Below, piece by piece: positions 51,212 through 60,001 of a stretch of 64,000 bases of DNA; the first letter of the stretch is position 1, and each line of letters begins with the position of its first letter. Under the pieces are notes generated by a model, which saw only the letters and a list, made by a program, of their open reading frames with translations, was not told where the DNA came from and did not search any database. This DNA is from an uncultured Verrucomicrobiales bacterium (GTDB lineage: Bacteria; Verrucomicrobiota; Verrucomicrobiia; Verrucomicrobiales; Akkermansiaceae). The translations under genes were made by a program, and so were the position numbers. Location: assembly GCA_949373085.1 (NCBI GenBank), contig CASICJ010000047.1, forward strand, positions 53,111 to 117,110. Reading direction: 5' to 3'.

Positions 51212-52522
51212 TTAGCCATCTACGATAGCGAACTTGAGTTCGGCGCTAGAGACGACCTGACCGTTCACGCTGCAGGAGGCGATGGCGGTGCCAATCGTGC
51301 GGCGGAAGCTGAGAATTTCGGCGTCGATGAAGAGGGTGTCACCAGGCACCACTGGCTTTCGAAATTTGACTTTATCGGCGCTGAGAAAGTAGCCAATTTT
51401 ATTCGCGTTGTCTGGCATGCGCATGATGAGGATGGAAGCGGTTTGGGCCATGGCCTCAAGCTGGAGGACGCCAGGCATGACGGGATGTCCTGGAAAGTGC
51501 CCTTGGAAAAAGTCCTCGTTCATGGTGAGGTTCTTGATAGCGGTACACTTCATCTCAGAAGAGAAGCCAGTGACGCGATCGATTAAGAGGAAGGGATAAC
51601 GATGGGGAAGAATTTTAAGGATCTCGGTGATATCGAGGACGGCTTCGGCCTGTGGAAGTTCGACGGGGGGAACCATGGCGCGCATGGCGGCATAGTTTTT
51701 GCGAAGGGCTTTCGCGGCTTCGGTGTTGGGCCCATGGCCTGGTTTGACGGCGATGACGTGGCCAGTGAATTTGCGTCCAGAGAGCATTAGGTCACCGATG
51801 AGGTCGAGGGCCTTATGGCGTGCGAACTCATTGTCGAAGCGCATCGGCTCCTTGGACATGATTTCTTCTCCTCGGACGACGACTGCGTTTTCGAGCGAAC
51901 CGCCTTTGATAAGGCCTTTGTCGAGGAGAGGTTTGATGTCTTCGTAAAAGGTGAAGGTACGCGCGGGCGCGACTTCGTTCTCGTAAAGTTCGGGGGTGAC
52001 GACGGTGGAGAAGTATTGCACGAAGCGTCCGTCTTTGCCGACGTTGGTGACGGAGACGCGGAATTGCTTGTCGGGAACGATGGTGATGAGAGATTCGTCG
52101 CCGGTTTCGAGATGAATGGGCTCACGGATTTCCCAGATTTTACGGGGGGTGGATTGTTCTTCGAGGCCGGCTTTTTTGATGAGCTCGACGTAAGGGCGTG
52201 AGGAGCCGTCACCGATGGGTGGTTCGTTGGAGTCCATTTCAACGAGGGCGTTGTCGACTCCCATACCGACCAAGGCGGAGAGGACGTGCTCGACGGTGTG
52301 CACGCGGACAGAACCTTCGGCAAGGGTGGTTGCGCGCTCGACGGTTTGGACTTTGGAGACACAGGCATCAATGAAGGGCTTGTCGGGGAGGTCAATACGC
52401 CGGAACTTAAAGCCGTGGCCTTCAGGAGCGGGCTTTAGGGTGAGGGTGACCTTTTCTCCGGTGTGAAGTGAGGTTCCTTCGAGGGTTGCTTCGGACGCCA
52501 GCGTGTGCTCCATGTGGGACAT
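51212..52522 (-). CDS. lpxC: Bifunctional LpxC-FabZ (UDP-3-O-acyl-GlcNAc deacetylase / 3-hydroxyacyl-ACP dehydratase)
   Basis: 436 aa. Residues 1-~285 form LpxC, with Zn ligands in HTVEHVLSAL, and HKALDLIGDL supplying His and Asp, the 'EPPIGDGSSRPYVE' loop, and a catalytic His in KPGHGPN. Residues ~290-436 form FabZ (LPHRYPFLLIDRV, then GHFPGHPVMPGVLQLEAMA). Fusion of the two, known from Bacteroidota and found in Verrucomicrobiota, ties lipid A synthesis to fatty acid elongation. It shows that the cell has lipid A. It is divergent from an RluA-type gene. Confidence 0.96.
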   Translation of the reverse strand: MSHMEHTLASEATLEGTSLHTGEKVTLTLKPAPEGHGFKFRRIDLPDKPFIDACVSKVQTVERATTLAEGSVRVHTVEHVLSALVGMGVDNALVEMDSNEPPIGDGSSRPYVELIKKAGLEEQSTPRKIWEIREPIHLETGDESLITIVPDKQFRVSVTNVGKDGRFVQYFSTVVTPELYENEVAPARTFTFYEDIKPLLDKGLIKGGSLENAVVVRGEEIMSKEPMRFDNEFARHKALDLIGDLMLSGRKFTGHVIAVKPGHGPNTEAAKALRKNYAAMRAMVPPVELPQAEAVLDITEILKILPHRYPFLLIDRVTGFSSEMKCTAIKNLTMNEDFFQGHFPGHPVMPGVLQLEAMAQTASILIMRMPDNANKIGYFLSADKVKFRKPVVPGDTLFIDAEILSFRRTIGTAIASCSVNGQVVSSAELKFAIVDG

Positions 52523-52572
52523 GCGCGCTTTTTAGACTGGAGGGGAATTTTGAAAAGGGATTTTATGCAGAG

Positions 52573-53313
52573 GTGAGTCTAAGAATTGCGGCACGAACGA
52601 ATTTCGAGATTCTCGAGGAGTGCGAGGATTGGCTTATTGTGGACAAACCGGCGCCCTTGATCATGCATCCGACGGGCAAGAGTGACGAGGTGACTTTGTT
52701 GGGAGTTTTGAAAGAGGCGATGCCGGTAGTAGAGTTCTTTTTTGTGAATCGATTGGATCGGGAAACGAGTGGCTGTGTCTTAGTAGCGAAGAGTTCGTCG
52801 GTGGCGCGGAAATTAGGGAAGATGATGGGGCGGAGAGAAATCAAAAAGAGTTATCAGGCGATTGTCTGTGGTTGGCCGGATTGGAAAGATGTTCATGTGA
52901 CGGAGCCGATTCGACGGAAGGGAGAGTTCGAGGAGAGCGAGATTTGGGTAAGGCAGGCGGTGCATCCGGAGGGGAAGGCAAGTGAGACGAGCTTTCGACT
53001 CGAGAGGAAATTTAAGAATGGGGGGGATCGATTTGCCATGGTTAGTTGCGAACCTCAAACAGGACGGACTCACCAAATAAGGGTGCATTTGGAGTATCTC
53101 GGGTATCCGATTGCTGGGGATAAGCTCTACAGCGATCAAGGTCGTGCGTATTTGGAGTTTCTGAAGGAGGGTTGGACTGTTGAGTTGTTAAAGCGGCTGC
53201 GGCTGGACCGTCAGGCGCTGCATGCAAAGGTGATGATATTTGAATGGAAGGGGAAAGTGATCGAAGCTCATAGCTTGTTTCCCAATGAGCTGAAGTCCTT
53301 TTGTATTGCTTGA
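52573..53313 (+). CDS. RluA-family pseudouridine synthase
   Basis: 246 aa from GTG at 52573. Upstream in-frame starts overlap lpxC and are rejected. Conserved blocks: 'WLIVDKPAPLIMHPTGKSDE', the catalytic Asp in VNRLDRETSGCVLVAKSS, 'KSYQAIVCGWP' and 'PQTGRTHQIRVHLEYLGYPI'. No S4 domain, so closer to RluA/RluC/TruC-like cores. It isomerises uridine in rRNA or tRNA. The target site cannot be told from sequence alone. Confidence 0.92.
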   Translation: MSLRIAARTNFEILEECEDWLIVDKPAPLIMHPTGKSDEVTLLGVLKEAMPVVEFFFVNRLDRETSGCVLVAKSSSVARKLGKMMGRREIKKSYQAIVCGWPDWKDVHVTEPIRRKGEFEESEIWVRQAVHPEGKASETSFRLERKFKNGGDRFAMVSCEPQTGRTHQIRVHLEYLGYPIAGDKLYSDQGRAYLEFLKEGWTVELLKRLRLDRQALHAKVMIFEWKGKVIEAHSLFPNELKSFCIA

Positions 53314-53340
53314 ATGGGGTAGCCCGAGTTGATTCTCGGT

Positions 53341-54096
53341 ATGGCCGAATTATCTGAAGTGGTTGGATTTCTTGAAAAAGAGCTCGGAGCGGAGAGAGTT
53401 CCTGATTATCCGGGCGCTTACAATGGTCTGCAACTTCAAAATAAGGGTGAGGTTCGTCTGGTGGCCTGTGCGGTAGATGCCAGTCTGCCGGTCATTGAAA
53501 AGGCAGTTGCGGGGGGCGCCGACCTCTTGGTGGTTCACCACGGGATGTTTTGGCAAGGAGTGCGGATGTTGACTGGTTCTGCTTATCTAAAGCTTAAGAT
53601 CGCGATGGATGCCGGTTTGGCGATCTACAGCAGCCATATCCCGCTCGATATCCACCCGGAGCTTGGGAATAATGTGAGATTATCCCGGGAGTTGGGTCTT
53701 GGTGATGGCGAACCGTTTTTTGACTGGAAAGGGATCTTTTTGGGGAGACAAGCAACTTATGACGGAAAATTGGGGGACTTGCGGAAAATTCTTGAACTTG
53801 CTGTTGGTGGTCCAGTCCTTCTTCGTGGGGACGAAACTACTCCTGCTGGATTGGTCGGAATTATCACGGGAGGTGCAGGTAGCGAAATTGAGGCGATGGT
53901 TGCGGAAGGAATTGATACACTTGTTACCGGCGAGGGTCCTCATTGGAGTCATCCTCTTGCTGAGGAGCTTGGGCTCAACGTTCTATATGCTGGGCATTAC
54001 GCGACTGAGACCTTTGGAGTGAAGGCGCTCGGGCAGCTCTTGAAGGACCAATTTTGCTTAGATTGGAGTTTTGTTGATCACCCGACCGGGTTATAA
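53341..54096 (+). CDS. Nif3-like dinuclear metal hydrolase family protein (YbgI/GTP cyclohydrolase I type 2 homolog)
   Basis: 251 aa from ATG at 53341. 'YPGAYNGLQLQNKGEV' at the start, metal His pair in VVHHGMFW, 'IYSSHIPLDIHPELGNN', and the second half with 'TGEGPHWSHPLAEEL' and 'YAGHYATETFGVKALG'. The single-domain form (no PII-like insert). The biochemical role of the family is unsettled. It lies 27 bases behind the RluA-type gene, probably in the same transcript. Confidence 0.9.
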   Translation: MAELSEVVGFLEKELGAERVPDYPGAYNGLQLQNKGEVRLVACAVDASLPVIEKAVAGGADLLVVHHGMFWQGVRMLTGSAYLKLKIAMDAGLAIYSSHIPLDIHPELGNNVRLSRELGLGDGEPFFDWKGIFLGRQATYDGKLGDLRKILELAVGGPVLLRGDETTPAGLVGIITGGAGSEIEAMVAEGIDTLVTGEGPHWSHPLAEELGLNVLYAGHYATETFGVKALGQLLKDQFCLDWSFVDHPTGL

Positions 54097-54261
54097 ATCA
54101 GAAATATTTTAACAAATCAGGATCGTTAAGAACAGTTTTGCAGATTCGGTATGCACATTCATTTAAGGGGGTTGTTGCTGAGATCGACGGACGAGCTTCA
54201 TGCAAAGTGAAAAAAAACCTTGCGGTCCTTTGATCAGGGAAGTAATTTGCCTGCCAGTGAC

Positions 54262-54335
54262 GCGGGTATAGCTTAATGGTAAAGCTCCAGCCTTCCAAGC
54301 TGATCATGAGGGTTCGATTCCCTCTACCCGCTCCA
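54262..54335 (+). tRNA. tRNA-Gly (TCC anticodon)
   Basis: 74 nt including an encoded 3' CCA. The acceptor GCGGGTA pairs with TACCCGC. The D arm is GCTTAATGGTAAAGC, the anticodon loop CTTCCAA (54292-54298) carries anticodon TCC, and the T arm is GAGGGTTCGATTCCCTC. All stems pair. It reads GGA/GGG glycine codons. Confidence 0.96.
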
Positions 54336-54383
54336 AAGAGCCCTTACTAAGAGGGTTTCCTCAAAAATTAGACCTAAAAATTC

Positions 54384-54962
54384 ATGAAAAATACGCTAAA
54401 ATTCGCACTTACGGCAGTGCTTCTGTCTGTTGCATCCGTTGCATCGGCTAACGTTGCTGATTCCGTCAAGCTTAGCAAAGCTGTTAAGATAGCAGTCGCT
54501 GCTGACTCGAGTAAAGTTCTCGAAATTGTGGCCGCAAATATCGCTGCAAACGAGTCTTGCGCTTGCGAGATCGTCAAAGCTGCTATCGTTGCATCTGACG
54601 CAGACAAGAAACTGGTCGCTGACATCGTAAACACAGCGATCCTAGCTTCCCCTTCCCAGATCCGCGTCATTTCCCAATGTGCGATTGCCACTGCTCCTGA
54701 TGCTATTTCAAACATTCAGGCAATTGTTGAAAGATACGATTCCGCTGGTGGCAGTCACTCTTCGAAAGGCGGGCTTGATGACGAAAAGGGTGTGATCGAT
54801 GCGCCGGATGCCGATGGACCAAATCCACTCGATTATCCTTTCCAGAGCATCAATGACCCGATCGTTAAAGAGAGCCGCTGGATTCCTGAGTTCTTTTATG
54901 CACCTATTGAGGAGGATCCGCAAGTGACTCCAGTCGACGATGTTGTTAACGAAGAAGGCTAA
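54384..54962 (+). CDS. Exported protein with short helical Ala/Val repeats and acidic tail
   Basis: 192 aa. Signal peptide KFALTAVLLSVASVASA. Residues ~30-115 comprise about five loosely repeated 15-20-residue helical units, each Ala/Ile/Val-rich and ending in 'A-I' (for example VKIAVAADSSKVLEIVAANI, then ANESCACEIVKAAI, then DADKKLVADIVNTAI). Three Cys are present (CAC and one in SQCAI). The C-terminal ~75 residues are Asp/Glu/Pro-rich. No named family recognised. It opens the EPS export locus, 18 bases before the beta-barrel gene, so I infer a periplasmic accessory role. Confidence 0.7.
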   Translation: MKNTLKFALTAVLLSVASVASANVADSVKLSKAVKIAVAADSSKVLEIVAANIAANESCACEIVKAAIVASDADKKLVADIVNTAILASPSQIRVISQCAIATAPDAISNIQAIVERYDSAGGSHSSKGGLDDEKGVIDAPDADGPNPLDYPFQSINDPIVKESRWIPEFFYAPIEEDPQVTPVDDVVNEEG

Positions 54963-54980
54963 TCAATAATTAAACATTTT

Positions 54981-56213
54981 ATGAAAAAACAATCTTTTGC
55001 AATTGCAGCGATAGGAACGGCTTTAGCTAGTTCACTTTGCGCTCAATCACTTTTTGATCTGGCTCCTGACGATAGCGAGACTGATTCCCTTCCTTTGAGC
55101 TACACCGCTGGTGCAAACTTTGGATATGACGATAATCCTACTCCGCTTTATGGAAATAGTGATGAGTCTCTTTATGGACAGGCCTATGTTGGCGCAACCT
55201 TCTTGAATAACACGCCACAGACGACAACAAGCGTTGGTGCCCAAGTCGGATTGATTCACTACTTTGACAATCTTGACGTTCTTGGTGATAACATCGACGA
55301 CACGGCATACACTGCCACTGCTTATCTTAATTGGACTCATCGGTCTAGCGAGCGCCTTCGCTTCGTAAGCCGGAATTTTGCCACTTATGAGCTTGAGCCT
55401 GACTATTCGGTAGGTTTCCAAGCTCAGCGCCAGGTCGGAAACTACACTCGGTGGTCCACTGATAATGCCGTAGGCTACCGTTGGTCAGAAAGACTTGCGA
55501 CCTATACTGGTTTGAAACTTGATGGCATTTCTTTTGATGATCTCGCTAATGGTGATCGCTCAACCCTGACACTCTACAACGATTTTCGTTACCAGCTAAG
55601 TGATCGGTCAGTTGCGACTTTAACCTACCGAAATGCTGAGGTTTCAGCTGACGGCGCAGTAACCGATTCTACTAATCACTATATTCTTGCAGGTTTAGAC
55701 CACCGCTTCAATAAGAAGTCGACGGGTGTCATTCGTGCAGGTGTTCAAGTGCGTGACGTTGAAAATGGATCCTCTGGGAATAGCCCTTACGTCGAGGGTT
55801 CTTTCCGTACTGCGATCAACTCGCAACTTAGCCTCAGAAGCTATGTTCGTTATGGTGTAGAAGATTTTGCGCGTAATGTCTTCAATCTGAATAACGGCAT
55901 TAACGCTTTCTACAGCAACACTGATACTCTCCGGATCGGTGTCACCGGGACTTATTCGCTCTCCGAAGATCTCTCACTTAGCGGTGGAATCAACTATGCG
56001 TCTCTCAATTATAATGACTTATATGTGAGCACGTTCGGTTTGGGTGCGTCTTCGGTCGACGAAGAATTGTTGAATGCGTTTGTAGGTGTGAATCTGCGAG
56101 TTACTGACAACGTTTTTGTCAATGCCCGGTATAACTTCGAAGATCTCACCTCTGATGCGGGGCGCTCTTACGATCGCAATCGCTTCAGCCTCGGTGCTTC
56201 GACACAATTCTAG
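54981..56213 (+). CDS. Outer-membrane beta-barrel protein of the exopolysaccharide locus (BBP2-like)
   Basis: 410 aa. Signal peptide FAIAAIGTALASSLCA. The mature chain is made of alternating beta strands (YTAGANFGYDDNPTPLYG, 'GQAYVGATFLNN', and so on) and ends 'RFSLGASTQF', a C-terminal Phe outer-membrane signature. The pattern 'G..YDDNP' near the start and strands of ~10-12 residues match putative beta-barrel porin 2 / EpsL-like proteins of PEP-CTERM/EPS loci. It likely forms a polysaccharide export channel or binding barrel. A terminator follows. Confidence 0.82.
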   Translation: MKKQSFAIAAIGTALASSLCAQSLFDLAPDDSETDSLPLSYTAGANFGYDDNPTPLYGNSDESLYGQAYVGATFLNNTPQTTTSVGAQVGLIHYFDNLDVLGDNIDDTAYTATAYLNWTHRSSERLRFVSRNFATYELEPDYSVGFQAQRQVGNYTRWSTDNAVGYRWSERLATYTGLKLDGISFDDLANGDRSTLTLYNDFRYQLSDRSVATLTYRNAEVSADGAVTDSTNHYILAGLDHRFNKKSTGVIRAGVQVRDVENGSSGNSPYVEGSFRTAINSQLSLRSYVRYGVEDFARNVFNLNNGINAFYSNTDTLRIGVTGTYSLSEDLSLSGGINYASLNYNDLYVSTFGLGASSVDEELLNAFVGVNLRVTDNVFVNARYNFEDLTSDAGRSYDRNRFSLGASTQF

Positions 56214-56243
56214 ACTTTCTAGGATTTATTTCTGAACATTTTC

Positions 56244-56286
56244 GGCCTTCGCGGTGTCTTTTCATTGCGAAGGTCGATTTTTGTTT
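56244..56286 (+). terminator. Terminator after the beta-barrel gene
   Basis: Stem GGCCTTCGC/GCGAAGGTC (one G-T pair) with a 14-base loop, then ATTTTTGTTT. It partly separates the barrel gene from the Wzc-like gene. Confidence 0.82.
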
Positions 56287-56328
56287 CTAAACCACGGCCT
56301 CGACGGAACCCCACCATCCTGATTTCGC

Positions 56329-58503
56329 ATGCAAGGTAGCAATCAAACAAATATCGACTCCACTCCTTCCATTGATTATTGGCAGATTCTAAAGAATCGA
56401 TACGGCGTGATCTTACTGACGTTTCTTCTCGTTTTTATGACCGCAGCTGTGATCACGTCCGTGATTCCAGAAAGATATGAAAGCACTTCCGTAGTGCAGG
56501 TTCACCCATCTACTATTGCCATTACCCCCTTCCGAGGGCAAAGCGCAGTCAATCCGGGGTCGCAAATGACGGCGCAGTATTTACAAAATGAGTTTGAGAC
56601 AATTGTTGCGCCTGAGACTCTGAAAAAAGCGGCTGAGATGGCTCAACTTCCCGCTCAGTGGGAGATGGAAATGGATGTCGTTGTGAATATTCTGAAAGGG
56701 ATTGTTGAAACAACACCAAGAAGGGGAACTGATTTTATTGAAATTAATGTGAGGCACGCAAGTGCCAGCGATGCAAAAGATATCGCAGAATCTGTTGCTG
56801 ATGCTTACATTCTTCGGCGCAAAAAGACCGAAGAGGGCCGTGCCAAGAAGGCACTGGCGGCTTTGGATAATGAAAGACGTTTACAAAGTGATTTGGTGCA
56901 AGACTACCGGAAGGAGCTGACAGTCTTAATTCAACAATATGGAATTCCGTATTTTGATGGTGGGAGTGCTGGAAATCGCTTGGGGCTGAGCGAGCAGGCA
57001 ATGTTTCAAAGCGCACGTGCAAAGCTTGCTAACTTCGAAACGCAGGCAGATCAGATTAAAATTCAGATTGATAAACTAGTCCAACTGACCAGCGAAGAGT
57101 TAATTAGCTACGCTGCTGGTCTTGATCTCCCTCAGAATCAGGTAACTGCGTATGCCAATCAAAACCGTGTGGCGGTAGATCGAATGCTCGATTTGTCAGC
57201 GCAAGGTCTTGGGCAAAAGCACCCTGATATGGTTACGATGAAACAGCGTGCGAAGGGAGCAATGGAAAAAGCCCACGAGGAAGTTGTTTCGCTTAAAGAG
57301 GTGCTAAAGACAAAACTTGACCTAGTTGAAAAGCAAGTTCTTAAGATGCGTGAAATGGTAGATGATCGCAAAGAGGATGCTATTAGCCTTTCTTTAAAAC
57401 AGACTAATTACACTCAGGCTAAGGAACAATACGAGCAGGCTCGGGGAATGCTTCGCGAAATGAAGTTCAAACATTCTGAGGCGGAAATTCTTCTCAAGAT
57501 GCCACGTGATCCAATCACCCTCCACGAAACACCCAAGAAAGCGAAGAAACCGGTGTTCCCCAATTTCACAATGAATCTCCTTCTTGGGGCTGGCGTAGGT
57601 TTGATCTTTGGAATCGCGATTGCTCTCCTTCTTGAGCATCTAGACACCTCTGTAAAAAGCCTTGAGGATGTTGAACGCTATCTTCAGGTTCCGGTTCTTG
57701 CTGTTATCCCGAAGGATGTTGGAGTACTTCATAAGCAGAGTGGTATGAGCCCGGATGCTGAGGCGTACCGAATCCTCCGGACCAATATTGAGTTCAACCG
57801 AAAAAATCCTGATAATAACTCAATTACGGTTGTTTCAGGTGGAGCTGGTGAGGGTAAGTCGACAACTTTGGTCAATCTTGCATACGTCTGTGCACAAGGG
57901 GGATATACTACGCTGATGATCGATGCTGACTTGCGTCGTCCTCGTCTTCATACGTTCTTTGAAATCAATAATTCGGTTGGGCTTACTAACTACCTCACCA
58001 CGGACCTGGCTCTTGAGGATGTTATTTTGCAGACACCGGTTGATAATCTCTACTTTATGCCTTCCGGGATTCTGCCAGCTGACGCGGCTGGTATTTTGAA
58101 CTCTCGCCGGATGTCAGAACTTCTTCAGGATGTCAAACAGCGGTTCGATCTTGTGCTGGTTGATTCGCCACCGATCCTTGGTGTCAGTGATGCCGCAGTG
58201 CTTGCAAGTGAAGTCGATCTCACCATGGTTGTGGTCCAGCATCGGAAGCTTCCTCGGAATATGCTGATGCGAGTGAAGCAGGCTGTTGAAAATGTAGGTG
58301 GTCAGGTGATCGGCGTTGTCTTGAACAACGTTGATGTGCGCAGTGATAGCCAGTATCAGTATTATACTAGTTATTATACTTATTATGCTCCAAGTAATAT
58401 TGAAGAGAACCAAAAACCTCAGGCTATGACTGCTCACAAGTCGAGCAAATCTGAGCCAAAGAGCTCCAGTTCATCCGACAAGTCAAACGACGACCTTTAT
58501 TAA
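56329..58503 (+). CDS. Polysaccharide co-polymerase with C-terminal BY-kinase domain (Wzc-like)
   Basis: 724 aa. A Wzz-type N-terminal domain between two TM helices (ILLTFLLVFMTAAVITSVIP near 25-45 and LLLGAGVGLIFGIAIALLLE near 420-440), with coiled-coil stretches between. The kinase part has Walker A GGAGEGKSTT (about 505), Walker A' LMIDADLRRPR and Walker B LVLVDSPP, and ends in a Tyr cluster (YQYYTSYYTYY) followed by a Ser/Lys tail. It controls chain length and export by autophosphorylation. The wza-like gene follows by 50 bases. Confidence 0.94.
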   Translation: MQGSNQTNIDSTPSIDYWQILKNRYGVILLTFLLVFMTAAVITSVIPERYESTSVVQVHPSTIAITPFRGQSAVNPGSQMTAQYLQNEFETIVAPETLKKAAEMAQLPAQWEMEMDVVVNILKGIVETTPRRGTDFIEINVRHASASDAKDIAESVADAYILRRKKTEEGRAKKALAALDNERRLQSDLVQDYRKELTVLIQQYGIPYFDGGSAGNRLGLSEQAMFQSARAKLANFETQADQIKIQIDKLVQLTSEELISYAAGLDLPQNQVTAYANQNRVAVDRMLDLSAQGLGQKHPDMVTMKQRAKGAMEKAHEEVVSLKEVLKTKLDLVEKQVLKMREMVDDRKEDAISLSLKQTNYTQAKEQYEQARGMLREMKFKHSEAEILLKMPRDPITLHETPKKAKKPVFPNFTMNLLLGAGVGLIFGIAIALLLEHLDTSVKSLEDVERYLQVPVLAVIPKDVGVLHKQSGMSPDAEAYRILRTNIEFNRKNPDNNSITVVSGGAGEGKSTTLVNLAYVCAQGGYTTLMIDADLRRPRLHTFFEINNSVGLTNYLTTDLALEDVILQTPVDNLYFMPSGILPADAAGILNSRRMSELLQDVKQRFDLVLVDSPPILGVSDAAVLASEVDLTMVVVQHRKLPRNMLMRVKQAVENVGGQVIGVVLNNVDVRSDSQYQYYTSYYTYYAPSNIEENQKPQAMTAHKSSKSEPKSSSSSDKSNDDLY

Positions 58504-58553
58504 AAATACTCCTTTTATTGGAGCGTGAGCTCTACAACCCATCCTAGAATAGA

Positions 58554-59117
58554 ATGAAAAAAATCCTGATCTTGTTAGTTGTGCTTCTTGGTATTTCATC
58601 GGTAAGTGCCCAGACCCTCATTCGAAACGGCCAAACCCTTCAAATCTCAATCATAGGGGTTCCTGTTTCGGAAAAAGGACGCCTAGATGCCACCTACTCC
58701 GTTTCTTCTACCGGCCACATTGTGATGTGGATGATCGGGAAAGTGAAGGTTTCTGGCCTGACTAAGTCAAATCTAGCGACCAAGATTGCTACTGAATACA
58801 AAAATGCTGAAATCTACACAAACCCAGTTTTCCAGGTCTTTAGTGGAGCTGATGCGAGAACTCAAGATAGCCAATTCTATACTGTTGGTGGCGAGGTTCG
58901 CGCTCCGGGCCAGAAGCAATGGACTGATGGAATGACTCTTTATTCTGCCATTCAAGGAGCCGGTGGGGAGACACCCTATGCTGCTGTGAATCGTGTGAGG
59001 CTCTACCGTAATGGCAAAAAGTATGAGTATGATATGAAGCGCCAGGAGCACAAGGCGGTGAAGATTTATGTTCGTGATGTCATTGAGGTTCCGGAAGGAA
59101 ACTTGATTGGCAGATAG
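58554..59117 (+). CDS. Wza-type polysaccharide export protein (short form)
   Basis: 187 aa. Signal peptide KKILILLVVLLGISSVSA without a lipobox Cys. The poly_export domain ('RNGQTLQISIIGVPVSEKGR', 'YSVSSTGHIVMWMIGKV') is followed by one SLBB-like domain ('FYTVGGEVRAPGQKQWTDGM', 'RLYRNGKKYEYD'). It is much shorter than E. coli Wza (379 aa), with no C-terminal transmembrane helix visible, so it may act as a periplasmic adaptor with the beta-barrel protein at 54981. A terminator ends the locus. Confidence 0.88.
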   Translation: MKKILILLVVLLGISSVSAQTLIRNGQTLQISIIGVPVSEKGRLDATYSVSSTGHIVMWMIGKVKVSGLTKSNLATKIATEYKNAEIYTNPVFQVFSGADARTQDSQFYTVGGEVRAPGQKQWTDGMTLYSAIQGAGGETPYAAVNRVRLYRNGKKYEYDMKRQEHKAVKIYVRDVIEVPEGNLIGR

Positions 59118-59146
59118 TTTCTCAGTGGCTAATCATCTTTTCATAC

Positions 59147-59180
59147 GGGCCTCTCAGTTTTGGAGGCCTGCTTTTTGTTT
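59147..59180 (+). terminator. Terminator of the EPS export locus
   Basis: Stem GGCCTC/GAGGCC with a 9-base loop, followed by a T run (59172-59176 and beyond). It lies 30 bases after the export-gene stop. Confidence 0.88.
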
Positions 59181-59224
59181 CTGTGAGATTGATTCGTTCA
59201 CCTAGACAAGTAGTCTCCCAAGAC

Positions 59225-59953
59225 ATGAAAAACGCCGCGGCCTTCTTTCTTGCGATATTCGCCAGTAGTGTGGGCGCGGAAGGATTCCCCGATTTCGCTT
59301 CACTTTCATCTAAGAATTTTGAAGACCGCCAAGCCTCCCAAAATGCAGTCAATGACTGGGTGATTGCGAATCATGAAGTCGCTAAGGAGGCCCTGTTAAA
59401 AAAGTATCTTAAAACTGACAATCCGGAAGTTCGGGTGCGCCTTATTCCTCTCCTCGAGCGTTCCTATTTTAAGCCGAAGGGGTATGTTGGTATTATCATG
59501 TCTCCCGAGTTAAAGGATCCCAATGCGAGACCTCTCGGACAGGGTCTGCAGGCCCGAGAATATCATGGAGTTCTTATTACAAAGGTTTTCCCAGAGACTC
59601 CCGCTAAGCTGAGTGGGTTGAAAAACGAAGATATCATTCTCAAAATTGATAATTGGGAGGTCCGGGGAGGATCCGATTTGACTTCAAAGGTGGCCTTGCA
59701 GATTCAAAAAAATCCACCTCAAACTCCGATTGATCTACAGGTCAAAAGAGGGAATGAAACGATTTTAATTGAGCTCAAGTTAGGCATTCTTCCAACTCCC
59801 AGCGAGCGTGTCCGTGATATGCCAAGGACCTCGTTTGGAGTCCGCTCCTCTTCTACCTTTGAGGTGTTTGAGCAGATGAAGGAGTTCAGAAATTGGCTCG
59901 ACAGAGAAATTGATAAGGAAAGGAAAAATCTCATCGCTGATCGTCGCTTGTAG
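59225..59953 (+). CDS. Exported PDZ-domain protein
   Basis: 242 aa from ATG at 59225. Signal peptide KNAAAFFLAIFASSVGA. The N-terminal ~75 residues are helical ('FASLSSKNFEDRQASQNAVN'). A PDZ domain at about residues 85-185 carries 'GVLITKVFPETPAKLSGLKN' and 'EDIILKIDNWEVRGGSDLTS'. The C-terminus is helical and Lys/Arg-rich. It lacks a protease domain, so it is a PDZ adaptor. The next gene, 48 bases on, is a PDZ-bearing C-terminal processing protease, suggesting related roles in envelope proteolysis. Confidence 0.82.
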   Translation: MKNAAAFFLAIFASSVGAEGFPDFASLSSKNFEDRQASQNAVNDWVIANHEVAKEALLKKYLKTDNPEVRVRLIPLLERSYFKPKGYVGIIMSPELKDPNARPLGQGLQAREYHGVLITKVFPETPAKLSGLKNEDIILKIDNWEVRGGSDLTSKVALQIQKNPPQTPIDLQVKRGNETILIELKLGILPTPSERVRDMPRTSFGVRSSSTFEVFEQMKEFRNWLDREIDKERKNLIADRRL

Positions 59954-60001
59954 ACTACACTCCCACTGCGGTAAGGCCTCAAATAAATTCCACCAATTTT
60001 A

